A stretch of 45,877 nucleotides of DNA, taken from the NCBI GenBank assembly GCA_003277985.1, contig QCHR01000009.1, positions 1 to 45,877 of the forward strand, written 5' to 3'. The notes below the pieces were generated by a model, which was not told the origin of the DNA, did no database searches, and saw only the letters and a list, made by a program, of their open reading frames with translations. Numbering within the stretch: the stretch's first letter is position 1; each line of letters opens with the position of its first letter. Both the position numbers and the translations under genes were made by a program. This stretch comes from Prochlorococcus sp. AG-402-G06. GTDB lineage: Bacteria > Cyanobacteriota > Cyanobacteriia > PCC-6307 > Cyanobiaceae. Shown here piece after piece: positions 7,380-16,505 of this stretch.

Positions 7380-9440
7380 TTGGGAAAAATAAAAGTTGGT
7401 TCAGCATGGCCTTTGGGCAGCTCAGTTACTCTTGATGGGGTTAATTTCTCTATCGCAGCACCACATGCAACAAATGTAGAGTTACTAATCTTTCAGAATG
7501 AAAACGACGAGTATGCGAAAGAAACAATATCCTTAGATCAAAAAAATAGGTCTGGGGATTATTGGCACATTGAAATAGAGGGCCTAACTGAAGGAACATT
7601 ATATGGATATAAAGTATCAATCGAAGGTCTTGAAGCTGCCGAAGAACACATTGTTTTAGATCCATGTGCTAGAGCAATTGCAGGCTGGGGAAATTACATA
7701 AGAAATCAAAAAAAAGAAGTCAATCAAGGTTATGGCAATTGCCTAAAGGGAGTAGTAACTAAAAGAGATTATTTTGATTTCAAATCTCACCCAAGGCCTA
7801 AATATTCATGGAATAAAACAATTATTTATGAATTACATGTTGGGGGATTTACTAAAGGTACTGACTCAGGCATTAACGAAAATAAGAAAGGAACTTTTAT
7901 AGGATTAATCGAAAAGATACCTTATATAAAAAGCCTTGGGGTTACATCAATTGAACTACTTCCTGTATTCGCTTTTGATTCCAATGATGCCCCTGAAGGA
8001 CTAGTTAACTATTGGGGTTATAGTCCTATCAATTGGTTCACGCCACATCAAGGTTTTGTAGACAGTTGTAATCCATTAGAAGCAAGAAAACAATTCAAAC
8101 AGTTTGTAGAAGTTTGCCATGATAATGAGCTAGAAGTACTAATAGATGTTGTTTATAATCACACAACAGAAGGGAATCAAAATGGTCCAAGTATAAGCTG
8201 GAAAAATTTTGGTCCTAAAACTTACTATCATCAAGATGAAAAGGAAAACTATCAAGACGTGAGTGGATGTGGCAATAGTATTGCCGCTAATCGTCCTTTA
8301 GTTAGACAATTAATATTAGAATCATTGCGCTGTTGGGCAATTGAGTTAGGTGTTGATGGATTTCGTTTTGACTTAGGTATTGCTTTGAGTAGAGGCGAAA
8401 ATTTAATTCCTTTAGACAAACCTCCCTTATTTGAAGAAATAGAAGCAGACCCAAAATTAAGTGATGTTAAATTAATCAGCGAGCCCTGGGATTGTGGAGG
8501 GCTTTATAAACTAGGTGATTTTCCAGCGAAAGAATTCAGAACATGGAATGGTCATTTTAGGGATGATATTAGACGATTTTGGAAAGGGGAAAAAGGCACT
8601 ATATGGCAGCTTAAAGATAGATTAATCGGGAGTAAGTCACTATACAATGATAATAACTTAGCAAATATATTTAGTATTAATTTTATAACTTCTCATGATG
8701 GATTCACATTAAAAGATCTAGTAAGTTTTAACAAAAAGCATAACCTTGCAAATTCTGAAAATAATAGGGATGGGGAGAACAATAATAATAGTTTTAATTA
8801 CGGGGTTGAAGGACCAACTACTAATAAAGAAATAAATAATTTAAGGCAAAAACAACAAAGAAATCTTCTTTCAACATTGATTTTATCTCAGGGAGTACCG
8901 ATGATTTTAATGGGTGACGAAGTAGGTAGAAGCCAGGGAGGTAATAACAACACCTGGTGTCAAGACAACCCACTTGGCTGGATGGATTGGAATCATAAGA
9001 ATTGGGATCATGACCTAAAAGAATTTGTATTTAAGCTGATATCTCTAAGGAAACAACTACCTGAGTTTTTCAGTCCTGAAAGTATTTATGATTGTCAAAA
9101 AAATGATCCCAAGGACCAAACATCCCATTTTTGGATTCAGTGGCATGGCATTAAAGTTAATAAACCTGACTGGGGTGATTGGTCGCATACTCTTGGATTT
9201 AGCATTAACAAAAACAATGAAGGCTCAGCAATCTGGCTTGGCTTGAATGCTTACAAAGAATCAATGCTTTTTGACTTGCCAACCCCAATTTCTCCTTGGA
9301 AAAAATACATTGATACCTCTATTTTAAAAACTAAAAATGTTTCTAAAAAACCTTTAGCGAATCAATCAAATGTGCGGATTGAAAGTAACAGTCTTGTGCT
9401 TATGGTCTCAAGCGAGTATTCAAAAAAAATTAAGCTATGA
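7380..9440 (+). CDS. glgX: Glycogen debranching enzyme / isoamylase (GH13)
   Basis: Hydrolyses alpha-1,6 branches of glycogen, supporting night-time mobilisation of stored carbon. The 686-residue protein has an N-terminal CBM48-like domain followed by the GH13 barrel. All four conserved regions are visible: DVVYNHT (256-262), GFRFDLG (327-333, nucleophile Asp331), SEPWD (367-371, acid/base Glu368) and TSHDG with Asp440. NWFTPHQGF and GWMDWNH are also typical of GlgX. The start is TTG at 7380, supported by AAAGGA at 7365-7370 with a 9-base spacer. A minus-strand tRNA-Gly separates it from a sugar transporter gene. Confidence 0.96.
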   Translation: MGKIKVGSAWPLGSSVTLDGVNFSIAAPHATNVELLIFQNENDEYAKETISLDQKNRSGDYWHIEIEGLTEGTLYGYKVSIEGLEAAEEHIVLDPCARAIAGWGNYIRNQKKEVNQGYGNCLKGVVTKRDYFDFKSHPRPKYSWNKTIIYELHVGGFTKGTDSGINENKKGTFIGLIEKIPYIKSLGVTSIELLPVFAFDSNDAPEGLVNYWGYSPINWFTPHQGFVDSCNPLEARKQFKQFVEVCHDNELEVLIDVVYNHTTEGNQNGPSISWKNFGPKTYYHQDEKENYQDVSGCGNSIAANRPLVRQLILESLRCWAIELGVDGFRFDLGIALSRGENLIPLDKPPLFEEIEADPKLSDVKLISEPWDCGGLYKLGDFPAKEFRTWNGHFRDDIRRFWKGEKGTIWQLKDRLIGSKSLYNDNNLANIFSINFITSHDGFTLKDLVSFNKKHNLANSENNRDGENNNNSFNYGVEGPTTNKEINNLRQKQQRNLLSTLILSQGVPMILMGDEVGRSQGGNNNTWCQDNPLGWMDWNHKNWDHDLKEFVFKLISLRKQLPEFFSPESIYDCQKNDPKDQTSHFWIQWHGIKVNKPDWGDWSHTLGFSINKNNEGSAIWLGLNAYKESMLFDLPTPISPWKKYIDTSILKTKNVSKKPLANQSNVRIESNSLVLMVSSEYSKKIKL

Positions 9441-9452
9441 GAACCAAAAATA

Positions 9453-9523
<71 letters not shown>

Positions 9524-9612
9524 GATAGAACTGAAGAACAACTCACTGTTGGAGTAAAAGTTAATTCAGCTTCCTCCATTATTACCTTGCGAGTCCCATT
9601 ATCCAAAAAAGA

Positions 9613-11016
9613 GTGAATAAGTCCACATCGCTTTACGAAGGGAATAACCGCACAAGACTAATGATCTCTTATGCAATGGGAGATGCTGGAACGGGATTAG
9701 CCGCAATACAGTTAGGTACTTATCTATTTCTATTTTTCACTTGTGCAGCAGGTATTCCTGCATTTATTGCAGGCTCGCTTCTCATGGTTTCAAAACTCTG
9801 GGATGCGATAAATGATCCTTTAATTGGTTGGATGAGTGATCACACCAGATCCAGATGGGGGCCAAGGCTTCCGTGGATGTTTGGAGGTGCTGTTCCACTT
9901 GGTTTATTCCTTGCCGCAATGTGGTGGGTGCCTCCAGGAGGAATAGATGCGAAAACAACTTATTACGTATTCACAGCAATTTTCTTGATGACAGCCTATA
10001 CAGCTGTAAATCTACCTTTTGCCGCATTATCTACAGAGCTAACTGAAAATATTGCTATCAGAACAAGACTCAATGCCGCAAGATTTACTGGATCTATTAT
10101 TGCTGGGACAACTGGGTTAATAGTCGCTGCAGGCTTCTTATCTAAAGGAGTGGAAGGTTATAGTTCAATGGGAAGAGTAACAGGAATTATTGCTACTTTT
10201 ACAACATTAATTGCTTGCTGGGGACTAGCACCATTTGCCAAAAAAGCTAGAAAGCCTACTTCTCAATCTGAGCCTTTTAGTCAGCAAATAAAAAGAGTTT
10301 TAAATAATAAACTTTTCACACGCATTATCGCTCTTTACCTGCTTCTTTGGTGCGGATTACAACTGATGCAAACCGTTTCATTAATTTATCTCGAGCAGGT
10401 AATGCTTGTTCCAATAGAAATCTCAAAATGGATACCAATACCATTCCAAATTAGTACTCTTTTAGGTCTACAATTTTGGAGCTTTTACTCCAATAAATAC
10501 GGAAGAATATCAGCACTATTTAAAGGAGGGAAATTATGGATATTCGCTTGCTTTTTAGTTATGTTTATGCCCCCTATAACTAAAGGAGTTAGTATAAATA
10601 ATTTATTATCTTTTGGAAATATTGAAGGGATTAAGATGCTAATTCTTTTATTAATAATTGTTTTAGTTGGTTTTGGAGCTTCAACAGCATATCTTATCCC
10701 TTGGTCTTTACTTCCTGATGCTATCGATAAAGATCCCGAAAAACCTTCAGGAGTATATACAGCATGGATGGTTTTTATTCAGAAAATTGGTATTGGTTTA
10801 AGCGTACAATTTTTGGGAGTTCTTTTATCTTTATCAGGATATAAATCATCAACTAATTGCTTTTCAAGTTTTGAAGACTTTGATCAACCACTAACAGCAA
10901 TCATTACGATTAGATTATGCATGGGATTAATACCATCTTTTCTAGTAATTGCTGGATTAATAGCTATGAAGCCCTGGAAAAGTTTAGATTTTAAATCTAA
11001 AAGAGTAAGTCTATGA
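9613..11016 (+). CDS. glcH: MFS sugar transporter, GPH/MelB type (probable glucose transporter GlcH)
   Basis: A 467-residue membrane transporter with about 12 hydrophobic segments. The GPH-family signature is clear near residues 55-85: KLWDAINDPLIGWMSDHTRS followed by RWGPRLPW. In Prochlorococcus a MelB-like protein of this family (Pro1404 in SS120) was characterised as the high-affinity glucose transporter GlcH; assigning this gene to it is inference from family and organism. The start is GTG at 9613 with no strong RBS. It overlaps the next gene (mlaE-like) by 4 bases (ATGA), so the two are translationally coupled. The neighbouring glgX also acts on glucose polymers. Confidence 0.85.
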   Translation: MNKSTSLYEGNNRTRLMISYAMGDAGTGLAAIQLGTYLFLFFTCAAGIPAFIAGSLLMVSKLWDAINDPLIGWMSDHTRSRWGPRLPWMFGGAVPLGLFLAAMWWVPPGGIDAKTTYYVFTAIFLMTAYTAVNLPFAALSTELTENIAIRTRLNAARFTGSIIAGTTGLIVAAGFLSKGVEGYSSMGRVTGIIATFTTLIACWGLAPFAKKARKPTSQSEPFSQQIKRVLNNKLFTRIIALYLLLWCGLQLMQTVSLIYLEQVMLVPIEISKWIPIPFQISTLLGLQFWSFYSNKYGRISALFKGGKLWIFACFLVMFMPPITKGVSINNLLSFGNIEGIKMLILLLIIVLVGFGASTAYLIPWSLLPDAIDKDPEKPSGVYTAWMVFIQKIGIGLSVQFLGVLLSLSGYKSSTNCFSSFEDFDQPLTAIITIRLCMGLIPSFLVIAGLIAMKPWKSLDFKSKRVSL

Positions 11017-11762
11017 ACTACTCACCTCGTTGGCTAAGAAGATTTCTTAGCAGCATGTTAATTGGGGGACAAGCAATTGCATTAATAGCCAAAGGAAAAA
11101 TCAGTAAATCAGATTTAATAGATCAATTAATGGAAGCAGGTCCAGGTAGCTTCCTAATCGTTTTAATAACAGGTATTGCAGCAGGAACTGTTTTCAATAT
11201 TCAAGTCGCCGCAGAATTAAGTAAACAAGGTTTAGGTTCTGCAGTTGGAGGACTGTTAGCAATTGGTATGGCAAGAGAGATAGCTCCATTACTTACCGCA
11301 ACTCTTCTAACTGGAAAAGTTGCAACTGCTTATGCTGCTCAAATAGGGACAATGAAAGTTACTGAGCAAATTGATGCCATTACGATGCTACAAACAGACC
11401 CAGTTGAATATCTAGTTGTTCCAAGGCTATGCGCAATGGTTGTAATGGCTCCAATTCAATGCTTGCTATTTTTTTCTATCGCTTTATTTAGCGGTCAATT
11501 TAGCAGCACTATTCTCTATCAAATTCCACCAAGCATTTTCTGGAATTCGGTAAGGGAATGGCTGATAACATCTGATCTTCCATTTATGCTTGTTAAAGCA
11601 TTGGTCTTTGGTCTCTTAATCGCAATTATTGCTTGCGGATGGGGATTAACTACAAGAGGCGGGCCAAAAGAAGTAGGTTCAAGTACTACTGGAGCAGTAG
11701 TCATGACTCTAATAACCGTCTCTTTAGTAGATGTTTTGCTCACCCAAGTTCTTTTTGGCTAA
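11013..11762 (+). CDS. mlaE: MlaE/YrbE-type ABC transporter permease
   Basis: Membrane permease of the MlaE family, which moves lipids between membranes with an MlaF ATPase and an MlaD MCE protein. It has 249 residues with five or six hydrophobic segments. Family motifs include GIAAGTVFNIQVAAEL, the AREIAPLLTATLLTGKV segment (residues ~88-108), GTMKVTEQIDAI, and a C-terminal CGWGLTTRGGPKEVG. No MlaD or MlaF gene is seen here, so the partners must lie elsewhere. The chloroplast homologue TGD1 imports lipids to thylakoids. It overlaps the sugar transporter by 4 bases and is followed after 5 bases by a DUF3119 gene. Confidence 0.93.
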   Translation: MNYSPRWLRRFLSSMLIGGQAIALIAKGKISKSDLIDQLMEAGPGSFLIVLITGIAAGTVFNIQVAAELSKQGLGSAVGGLLAIGMAREIAPLLTATLLTGKVATAYAAQIGTMKVTEQIDAITMLQTDPVEYLVVPRLCAMVVMAPIQCLLFFSIALFSGQFSSTILYQIPPSIFWNSVREWLITSDLPFMLVKALVFGLLIAIIACGWGLTTRGGPKEVGSSTTGAVVMTLITVSLVDVLLTQVLFG

Positions 11763-11767
11763 AAACT

Positions 11768-12199
11768 ATGACTTCTGAAAATCTTCTTGATAAAGATAGT
11801 GTGATTTTATTGCCTTCTTATCGTTTACCCATCTTCATAATATTTTTAGGCTTGTTATTTTTAATAACACCATTTCATCCCTGGCCAACAATTGTAATTA
11901 GCAGTTTTGGTTTTTTCCTATTATTGCAATCTTTTACCTTAAAACTAAAATTTACTAAGGAAGATTTAATTGTCATGCAGCTTGGGAAAGAATTAAGAAG
12001 ATTTCCTTTTAAAAACTGGATAGCATGGAAAATTATATTACCTGAATTACCAGGTTTTCTTTACTTTAGAGAAGAAGCAAGCCCTCATCTATTACCCATT
12101 CTTTTTGAAGTCAAATCACTAAAAGAACAGCTAAATTCAAGGGTTAAGGATTTAGAAATACAAAAAGAAGTAGACTCATCAAAATCTAAAACTAATTGA
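11768..12199 (+). CDS. DUF3119 family protein
   Basis: A 143-residue protein of a family known from cyanobacteria and plastids, with no established function that I know. It has a paired hydrophobic segment near residues 20-58 (LPIFIIFLGLLFLITPF then FGFFLLLQSF) and a soluble C-terminal part with the pattern GKELRRFPFKNWIAWKI and PGFLYFREEAS. The ATG at 11768 is chosen over the longer open frame, which runs back inside the permease gene. It sits 5 bases after the permease and 11 before DUF3086, suggesting a shared operon and possibly shared role at membranes. Confidence 0.85.
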   Translation: MTSENLLDKDSVILLPSYRLPIFIIFLGLLFLITPFHPWPTIVISSFGFFLLLQSFTLKLKFTKEDLIVMQLGKELRRFPFKNWIAWKIILPELPGFLYFREEASPHLLPILFEVKSLKEQLNSRVKDLEIQKEVDSSKSKTN

Positions 12200-12210
12200 A
12201 GTTTTGAAAT

Positions 12211-13239
12211 ATGAAATCCGACGAAAATCTATCTAGTGACAAACAAAATTTAGAACAGAGTGTTTCTGTGGAAAATTCTTCTTCATTGAAAAACGCAGCC
12301 CAAAAATCTCTTGAAAAGAAACCCAACTCACAAAGCATAATTAGTCCTGAAAACAATCAAAAAATCTCTACTGCCAAAACACAGACTTTAATTGACCTTG
12401 CTCTTAAAGATCTTCGGCTCTCACGTGAGCAATTAGAAAAAGAATTAGAAGAACTTTCTAAAAAGAAAGATCAAATTGATACTGAACTTAAAAGCTCATT
12501 TACAGGTCAATCTGATGCAATTGCAAGGAAAGTTAAAGGTTTCCAGGAATATTTAACTGGTGCCTTACAAGATCTAGCTCAGTCAGCAGAGCAACTAGAA
12601 CTTGTTGTACCACCAGTAATAGTGAAGCCATCACCACTGGATGAAACGAAAGAAGCTGAGCCTTCTAAAGAGCCAGAAATTATTCCGGCTGTTTCTGATA
12701 CTTTTAAACCTGACGAGAGTTTAATAAGAAAATGCTTTAATCAATTTCTCGAACAACCCGATTTCTATGCTGAGCCATGGAAACTTAGAAGGAGCCTTGA
12801 ATCCATTGATATTGAAATGCTTGAAGATTGGTTCTTCAGCATGGGAGGAAGAGGCGCTCAACCAAGTAGAGGGAGCAGATCTAAGAATGCTTTAGTTGCA
12901 GCAGGGATTATTGCAATATTAGGTGAGTTGTACGGAGAACAATTTCAGACTTTGGTTTTAGCGAGTCAACCAGAGCGACTTGGAGAATGGAGAAGATGTC
13001 TCCAAGATTCATTAGGACTTAACCGTGAAGATTTTGGACCAAATAGCGGAATTGTCCTTTTCGAGCGATCCGATGGACTAATTGAAAGAGCAGATCGCCT
13101 TGAAGAAAGAGGCGAGTTGCCTTTGATAATTATTGATGCGGCCGAAATCAATGTAGAGATTCCAATTCTTCAGTTTCCTATTTGGCTAGCTTTTGCGGGT
13201 AGTCCTAATGAAATTTACGAAGAAGATGGATTAATATAA
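12211..13239 (+). CDS. DUF3086 family protein
   Basis: A 342-residue soluble cyanobacterial protein of unknown function. Residues 1-60 are low-complexity (S, N, K, E). Residues ~65-130 form a likely coiled coil (LALKDLRLSREQLEKELEEL) with a lipid-droplet-like or structural look. The C-terminal ~170 residues are globular and most conserved in appearance, with PDFYAEPWKLRRSLESID and FSMGGRGAQPSRGSR. The family assignment rests on this combination and on the MlaE-DUF3119-DUF3086 order I recall from other cyanobacteria. The ATG start is at 12211. Confidence 0.82.
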   Translation: MKSDENLSSDKQNLEQSVSVENSSSLKNAAQKSLEKKPNSQSIISPENNQKISTAKTQTLIDLALKDLRLSREQLEKELEELSKKKDQIDTELKSSFTGQSDAIARKVKGFQEYLTGALQDLAQSAEQLELVVPPVIVKPSPLDETKEAEPSKEPEIIPAVSDTFKPDESLIRKCFNQFLEQPDFYAEPWKLRRSLESIDIEMLEDWFFSMGGRGAQPSRGSRSKNALVAAGIIAILGELYGEQFQTLVLASQPERLGEWRRCLQDSLGLNREDFGPNSGIVLFERSDGLIERADRLEERGELPLIIIDAAEINVEIPILQFPIWLAFAGSPNEIYEEDGLI

Positions 13240-13259
13240 AAATTCCTATTGAAATTATT

Positions 13260-13856
13260 TTGAATCTATTAATTCTACTTTTGGGATATTTATTTGGATC
13301 ATTTCCTAGTGGTTATCTCGCTGGAAGAATTGCTAAAGGAATTGATATCCGTTCATTAGGTTCTGGTTCCACAGGGGCAACAAATGTATTAAGACAGATT
13401 GGGAAGCGCGCAGCAATTACTGTCTTTCTACTAGATGTTTTCAAAGGGGTTCTATCTATTTTAATAGCAAAATATTTCCTACTAAATGATTCATGGCAAG
13501 TAGCTATAGGTTTATCAACTTTAATTGGCCACATTTGGCCTGTTTGGCTTAATTGGAAAGGTGGTAAAGCTGTTGCAACAGGTTTGGGGATATTTCTTGG
13601 CCTTTCATGGCAAGTTGGACTTTCCACACTAGGTATCTTTATTATAATGATTATATTTTTTAGGATAGTATCACTAGCTAGTATTAGTGCAGCAACAGCT
13701 CTGCCTTTAATAATGTTTTTAAGTTTTAAAACCTCAAATATCTCTTTACCATTTTTGGTTATTTCACTCTTAGCTATGTCTTTAGTCATTTGGAGACATA
13801 GAGAAAATATAGTTAGACTAATTAAAGGTATAGAGCCAAAAATTGGCCAGCTCTAA
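13260..13856 (+). CDS. plsY: Acyl-phosphate:glycerol-3-phosphate acyltransferase PlsY
   Basis: Integral membrane enzyme that transfers an acyl chain from acyl-phosphate to glycerol-3-phosphate, the first step of phospholipid and glycolipid synthesis. At 198 residues it has the expected length and several membrane segments. The three PlsY loops are visible: GSFPSGY (~12-18), GSGSTGATNVLR (~35-46) with IGKRAA after it, and GHIWPVWLNWKGGKAVAT (~90-107); RHRENIVRL near the end is also conserved. The start is TTG at 13260, 20 bases after the DUF3086 stop, continuing the lipid-related gene block. Confidence 0.96.
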   Translation: MNLLILLLGYLFGSFPSGYLAGRIAKGIDIRSLGSGSTGATNVLRQIGKRAAITVFLLDVFKGVLSILIAKYFLLNDSWQVAIGLSTLIGHIWPVWLNWKGGKAVATGLGIFLGLSWQVGLSTLGIFIIMIIFFRIVSLASISAATALPLIMFLSFKTSNISLPFLVISLLAMSLVIWRHRENIVRLIKGIEPKIGQL

Positions 13857-13861
13857 ATAAA

Positions 13862-14587
13862 TTAAATAACTACTTTATCGCAAAAGCTTTTGAACATATA
13901 TGCAGGATCATTTGATTTAGTAATTGATCTGCCAATAACTAATTTTGAAGCTCCCTTCTTGAGAGCTTCGGATGCATCTGAGACCCTGGATTGATCGTTA
14001 ATATCTGAACCTAATGACCGTATTCCGGGAGTTACCAGTTCAAAAGTCTCAGGATAAACTTTACGAAGAAATTGAACCTCTCTAGGGCTGCAAACACACC
14101 CTCCTAAACCAGACTTTGAGGCAATCTCTGCTAGGTGCTTAACACGTTCATCTATTGATTGATTAATCAATAGATCACTAGCAAAACTTTCGCTAGTCCA
14201 ACTAGTCAAAATTGTAATCCCCAAAAGTTTTGGCGGATCTAAATTTAATTTAGCGGCTCCCTCCTGTGCCGCCTCATTCGCCATCTTAAGAGCCTTTATA
14301 CCTGCACAAGTGTGTAAAGAAATAAATTCAGCACCAGTTTGCGATGCGGCGAAACATGCTCTAGCAACTGTAGTAGGGATATCATGAAATTTAAGATCTA
14401 AAAATATTTTTTTTCCCTTATCCCTTAATATTGACAATACATCTGGTCCTTCACTAACAAATAACTCGAGGCCAACTTTAACCCAGATAATTTCCGGTAT
14501 TTTTTCTAATAGATTTAAAACATTATTCTTATCCATACCATCTAAGGCAATAATTATTTTTTCACTTGGATTATCAATATTTTTCAT
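13862..14587 (-). CDS. pyrF: Orotidine 5'-phosphate decarboxylase
   Basis: Converts OMP to UMP, the last step of pyrimidine synthesis. The 241-residue TIM-barrel protein has the active-site motif DLKFHDIP (Lys66), VKVGLELF near residue 37, LGITILTSW, and the phosphate-binding end VTPGIRSLG with KLVIGRSI. Length and motifs match the bacterial type. It lies 9 bases downstream of tyrS on the same strand, so they are probably co-transcribed, and it converges on plsY. Confidence 0.97.
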   Translation of the reverse strand: MKNIDNPSEKIIIALDGMDKNNVLNLLEKIPEIIWVKVGLELFVSEGPDVLSILRDKGKKIFLDLKFHDIPTTVARACFAASQTGAEFISLHTCAGIKALKMANEAAQEGAAKLNLDPPKLLGITILTSWTSESFASDLLINQSIDERVKHLAEIASKSGLGGCVCSPREVQFLRKVYPETFELVTPGIRSLGSDINDQSRVSDASEALKKGASKLVIGRSITKSNDPAYMFKSFCDKVVI

Positions 14588-14596
14588 AGCAATATA

Positions 14597-15844
14597 TTAA
14601 TTTGAAACACGAAGAAATTTTTTCTTTCCTACTTGCAGTATTTTCCCTATGAGATCATCTGGAGTATCAAACTCTAAATTAGGATCCATAATTTTTTCAC
14701 CATTAATTCTTACTCCTCCTCCAAGAATTTGTCTTCTTGCTTCACTGCTACTTGAGAACAGTTCCAGCTTACTAAGTAAATAAAATGCTTTAGCTGGAAA
14801 ATTTACACTAGCAATTGAGGCTTCTGGTATTTCCTCAAGAGAATCTTGAGTACCTAAAACTAATTTTTCAGAATTAAATTGAGCTTTTTGGGCGGCCTCA
14901 ATTCCTTTAAAATTAGACGTTATTTTTAAAGCCATGAATTTTTGTAGCTCTCTTGGATTTGAACTTAATTCTTTTAAATTTTCATTAGTTAGTAAATTTA
15001 AATAACTAAAAACTAAATCATCTGGAACCTTTTCTAATTTTGAATACATAGATAAGGAATCTTCATTTATTCCTACGATATTGTCTAAACTTTTACTCAT
15101 TTTTTGTGTCCCATCTAACCCAACTAAAATGGGTAAAAGCATTCCAAATTGGGGTTTCTGTCCAAAAGCTCTTTGAAGATCTCGTCCCATTGCAATATTA
15201 AATTTTTGATCTGTACCACCAAGTTCTAAATCAGAATTGATTGCAACTGAATCATATCCTTGCAGAAGTGGATAGAGAAATTCATGAAGAGAGATAGGAG
15301 TGCCCGATTTGTATCGATTACTAAAATCTTCTTTAGCTAGCATTTGACCAACTGTTGAATTTGACAAAAGTTCTATAACTTTCGACAAATTAAGATTTTC
15401 AAGCCACTCACTATTTCTTCTAATTTCTAAACGACCAGGAGTTGAAAAATCAAGTAATGAATCTTTAGGTTCTTTACCTAGGCCTAATTGTTCAAGATAA
15501 TTTAATGCATTTGATTCAACCTCATCTTTTGAAAGCTGAATTCTAGTTTTACTTTTTCCAGTTGGATCTCCAATCCTTGCTGTAAAATCCCCAATTATAA
15601 GTACTGCGGTGTGTCCAGAATCTTGGAAAGCTCTTAATTTCCTAAAAAGGATACTATGACCTAAATGAATATCAGTTCCTGTTGGATCAATTCCAAGTTT
15701 TACACGTAAAGGATTCTTATCTGTAGTTGCAAGTTCTAATCTTTTTTGAAAGTTTTGATCTGAATCTCCTGCTTTATTATAAGGGAAAAGATCATCTATA
15801 CCTCTAGAGATCCAATCAGGTAATTCATTGAACTTAACTAACAT
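14597..15844 (-). CDS. tyrS: Tyrosyl-tRNA synthetase
   Basis: Class I aminoacyl-tRNA synthetase charging tRNA-Tyr. The 415-residue protein has HLGH (60-63) as the HIGH motif, [14 protein letters not shown] (~85-98), the LGGTDQKFN tyrosine/tRNA region near 208, and KMSKS (248-252). The C-terminal ~65 residues are an S4 RNA-binding domain ([16 protein letters not shown]). The ATG start at 15844 is preceded by 26 bases to the DUF1825 gene, with which it probably forms an operon. Confidence 0.97.
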   Translation of the reverse strand: MLVKFNELPDWISRGIDDLFPYNKAGDSDQNFQKRLELATTDKNPLRVKLGIDPTGTDIHLGHSILFRKLRAFQDSGHTAVLIIGDFTARIGDPTGKSKTRIQLSKDEVESNALNYLEQLGLGKEPKDSLLDFSTPGRLEIRRNSEWLENLNLSKVIELLSNSTVGQMLAKEDFSNRYKSGTPISLHEFLYPLLQGYDSVAINSDLELGGTDQKFNIAMGRDLQRAFGQKPQFGMLLPILVGLDGTQKMSKSLDNIVGINEDSLSMYSKLEKVPDDLVFSYLNLLTNENLKELSSNPRELQKFMALKITSNFKGIEAAQKAQFNSEKLVLGTQDSLEEIPEASIASVNFPAKAFYLLSKLELFSSSSEARRQILGGGVRINGEKIMDPNLEFDTPDDLIGKILQVGKKKFLRVSN

Positions 15845-15870
15845 AGTTTAAACATTAAAAAGTTTAATAA

Positions 15871-16188
15871 TCATTTATCTAATTCTGATTTCATTCTCAC
15901 CAACGTTTTATTCATTTGATCAAACATTTGATCAGGAGTAATCCCAAATTGACTCAACTGAGTCTTTAGCTGCTCTACTGTCATTTTTGCCTGGAAATCT
16001 TCAGAGAGCTCAAATCGTTTCATAAAAACTTTATACCTCTCCATTAAATCTTCCATGGTATTAATAAACATTACTTTCCCTTCTCTATCAAATTTCCCAT
16101 AATCAGAACCTAATTGCATGAGATTCTGATAATCAGTGAAAAGTTTTTTTGCCTCTTCCTGAACAATTTCGGACTCAAAGAAACTCAT
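15871..16188 (-). CDS. DUF1825 family protein
   Basis: A 105-residue cyanobacterial protein of unknown function. It starts MSFFESEIVQEEAKKLF, then LGSDYGKFDREGKVMF, MERYKVFMKRFELSEDF and FGITPDQMFDQMN, matching my recollection of the family along its whole length. Predicted all-alpha and soluble. The frame opens four codons earlier (16200), but the family begins at MSFF/MAFF, so ATG at 16188 is chosen. It is upstream of tyrS on the same strand. Confidence 0.88.
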   Translation of the reverse strand: MSFFESEIVQEEAKKLFTDYQNLMQLGSDYGKFDREGKVMFINTMEDLMERYKVFMKRFELSEDFQAKMTVEQLKTQLSQFGITPDQMFDQMNKTLVRMKSELDK

Positions 16189-16505
16189 ATCCTTAACCAC
16201 AGTTGATAGATCAATTGCTCGTTTTTGAATTCTACGTATTGCATTAATTGTATCATTTAAATAATGAAACTAAACTAAACCATCTTCACCCAAAAACATT
16301 TGTTTAGAGAGTGTAAATAGCCACACCTTCAAAAAAATATAATTCTTACATAAGTTACAGAAAAACTCTCTAATGGAAGAAAAGCACTTTTCATTTGATC
16401 TTTACAAGCTATGCTCAAACTATTCTCAATTAAAATCATATTAAATCTCAACCATCCCATGACGAAAAATAATTTAACATTATCTTTTATTTCAACCTTT
16501 CGAAA
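16189..16505. other. Divergent intergenic region with an inverted repeat and TTACA repeats
   Basis: A 317-base gap between two divergent genes. It holds a perfect 9-bp inverted repeat, TTAGAGAGT (16304-16312) and ACTCTCTAA (16365-16373), separated by 52 bases. Inside is the direct repeat TTACATAAGTTACA (16346-16359). A 6-bp palindrome GAAAAGCACTTTTC follows at 16378-16391. No gene longer than about 23 codons is seen. Confidence 0.45.
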
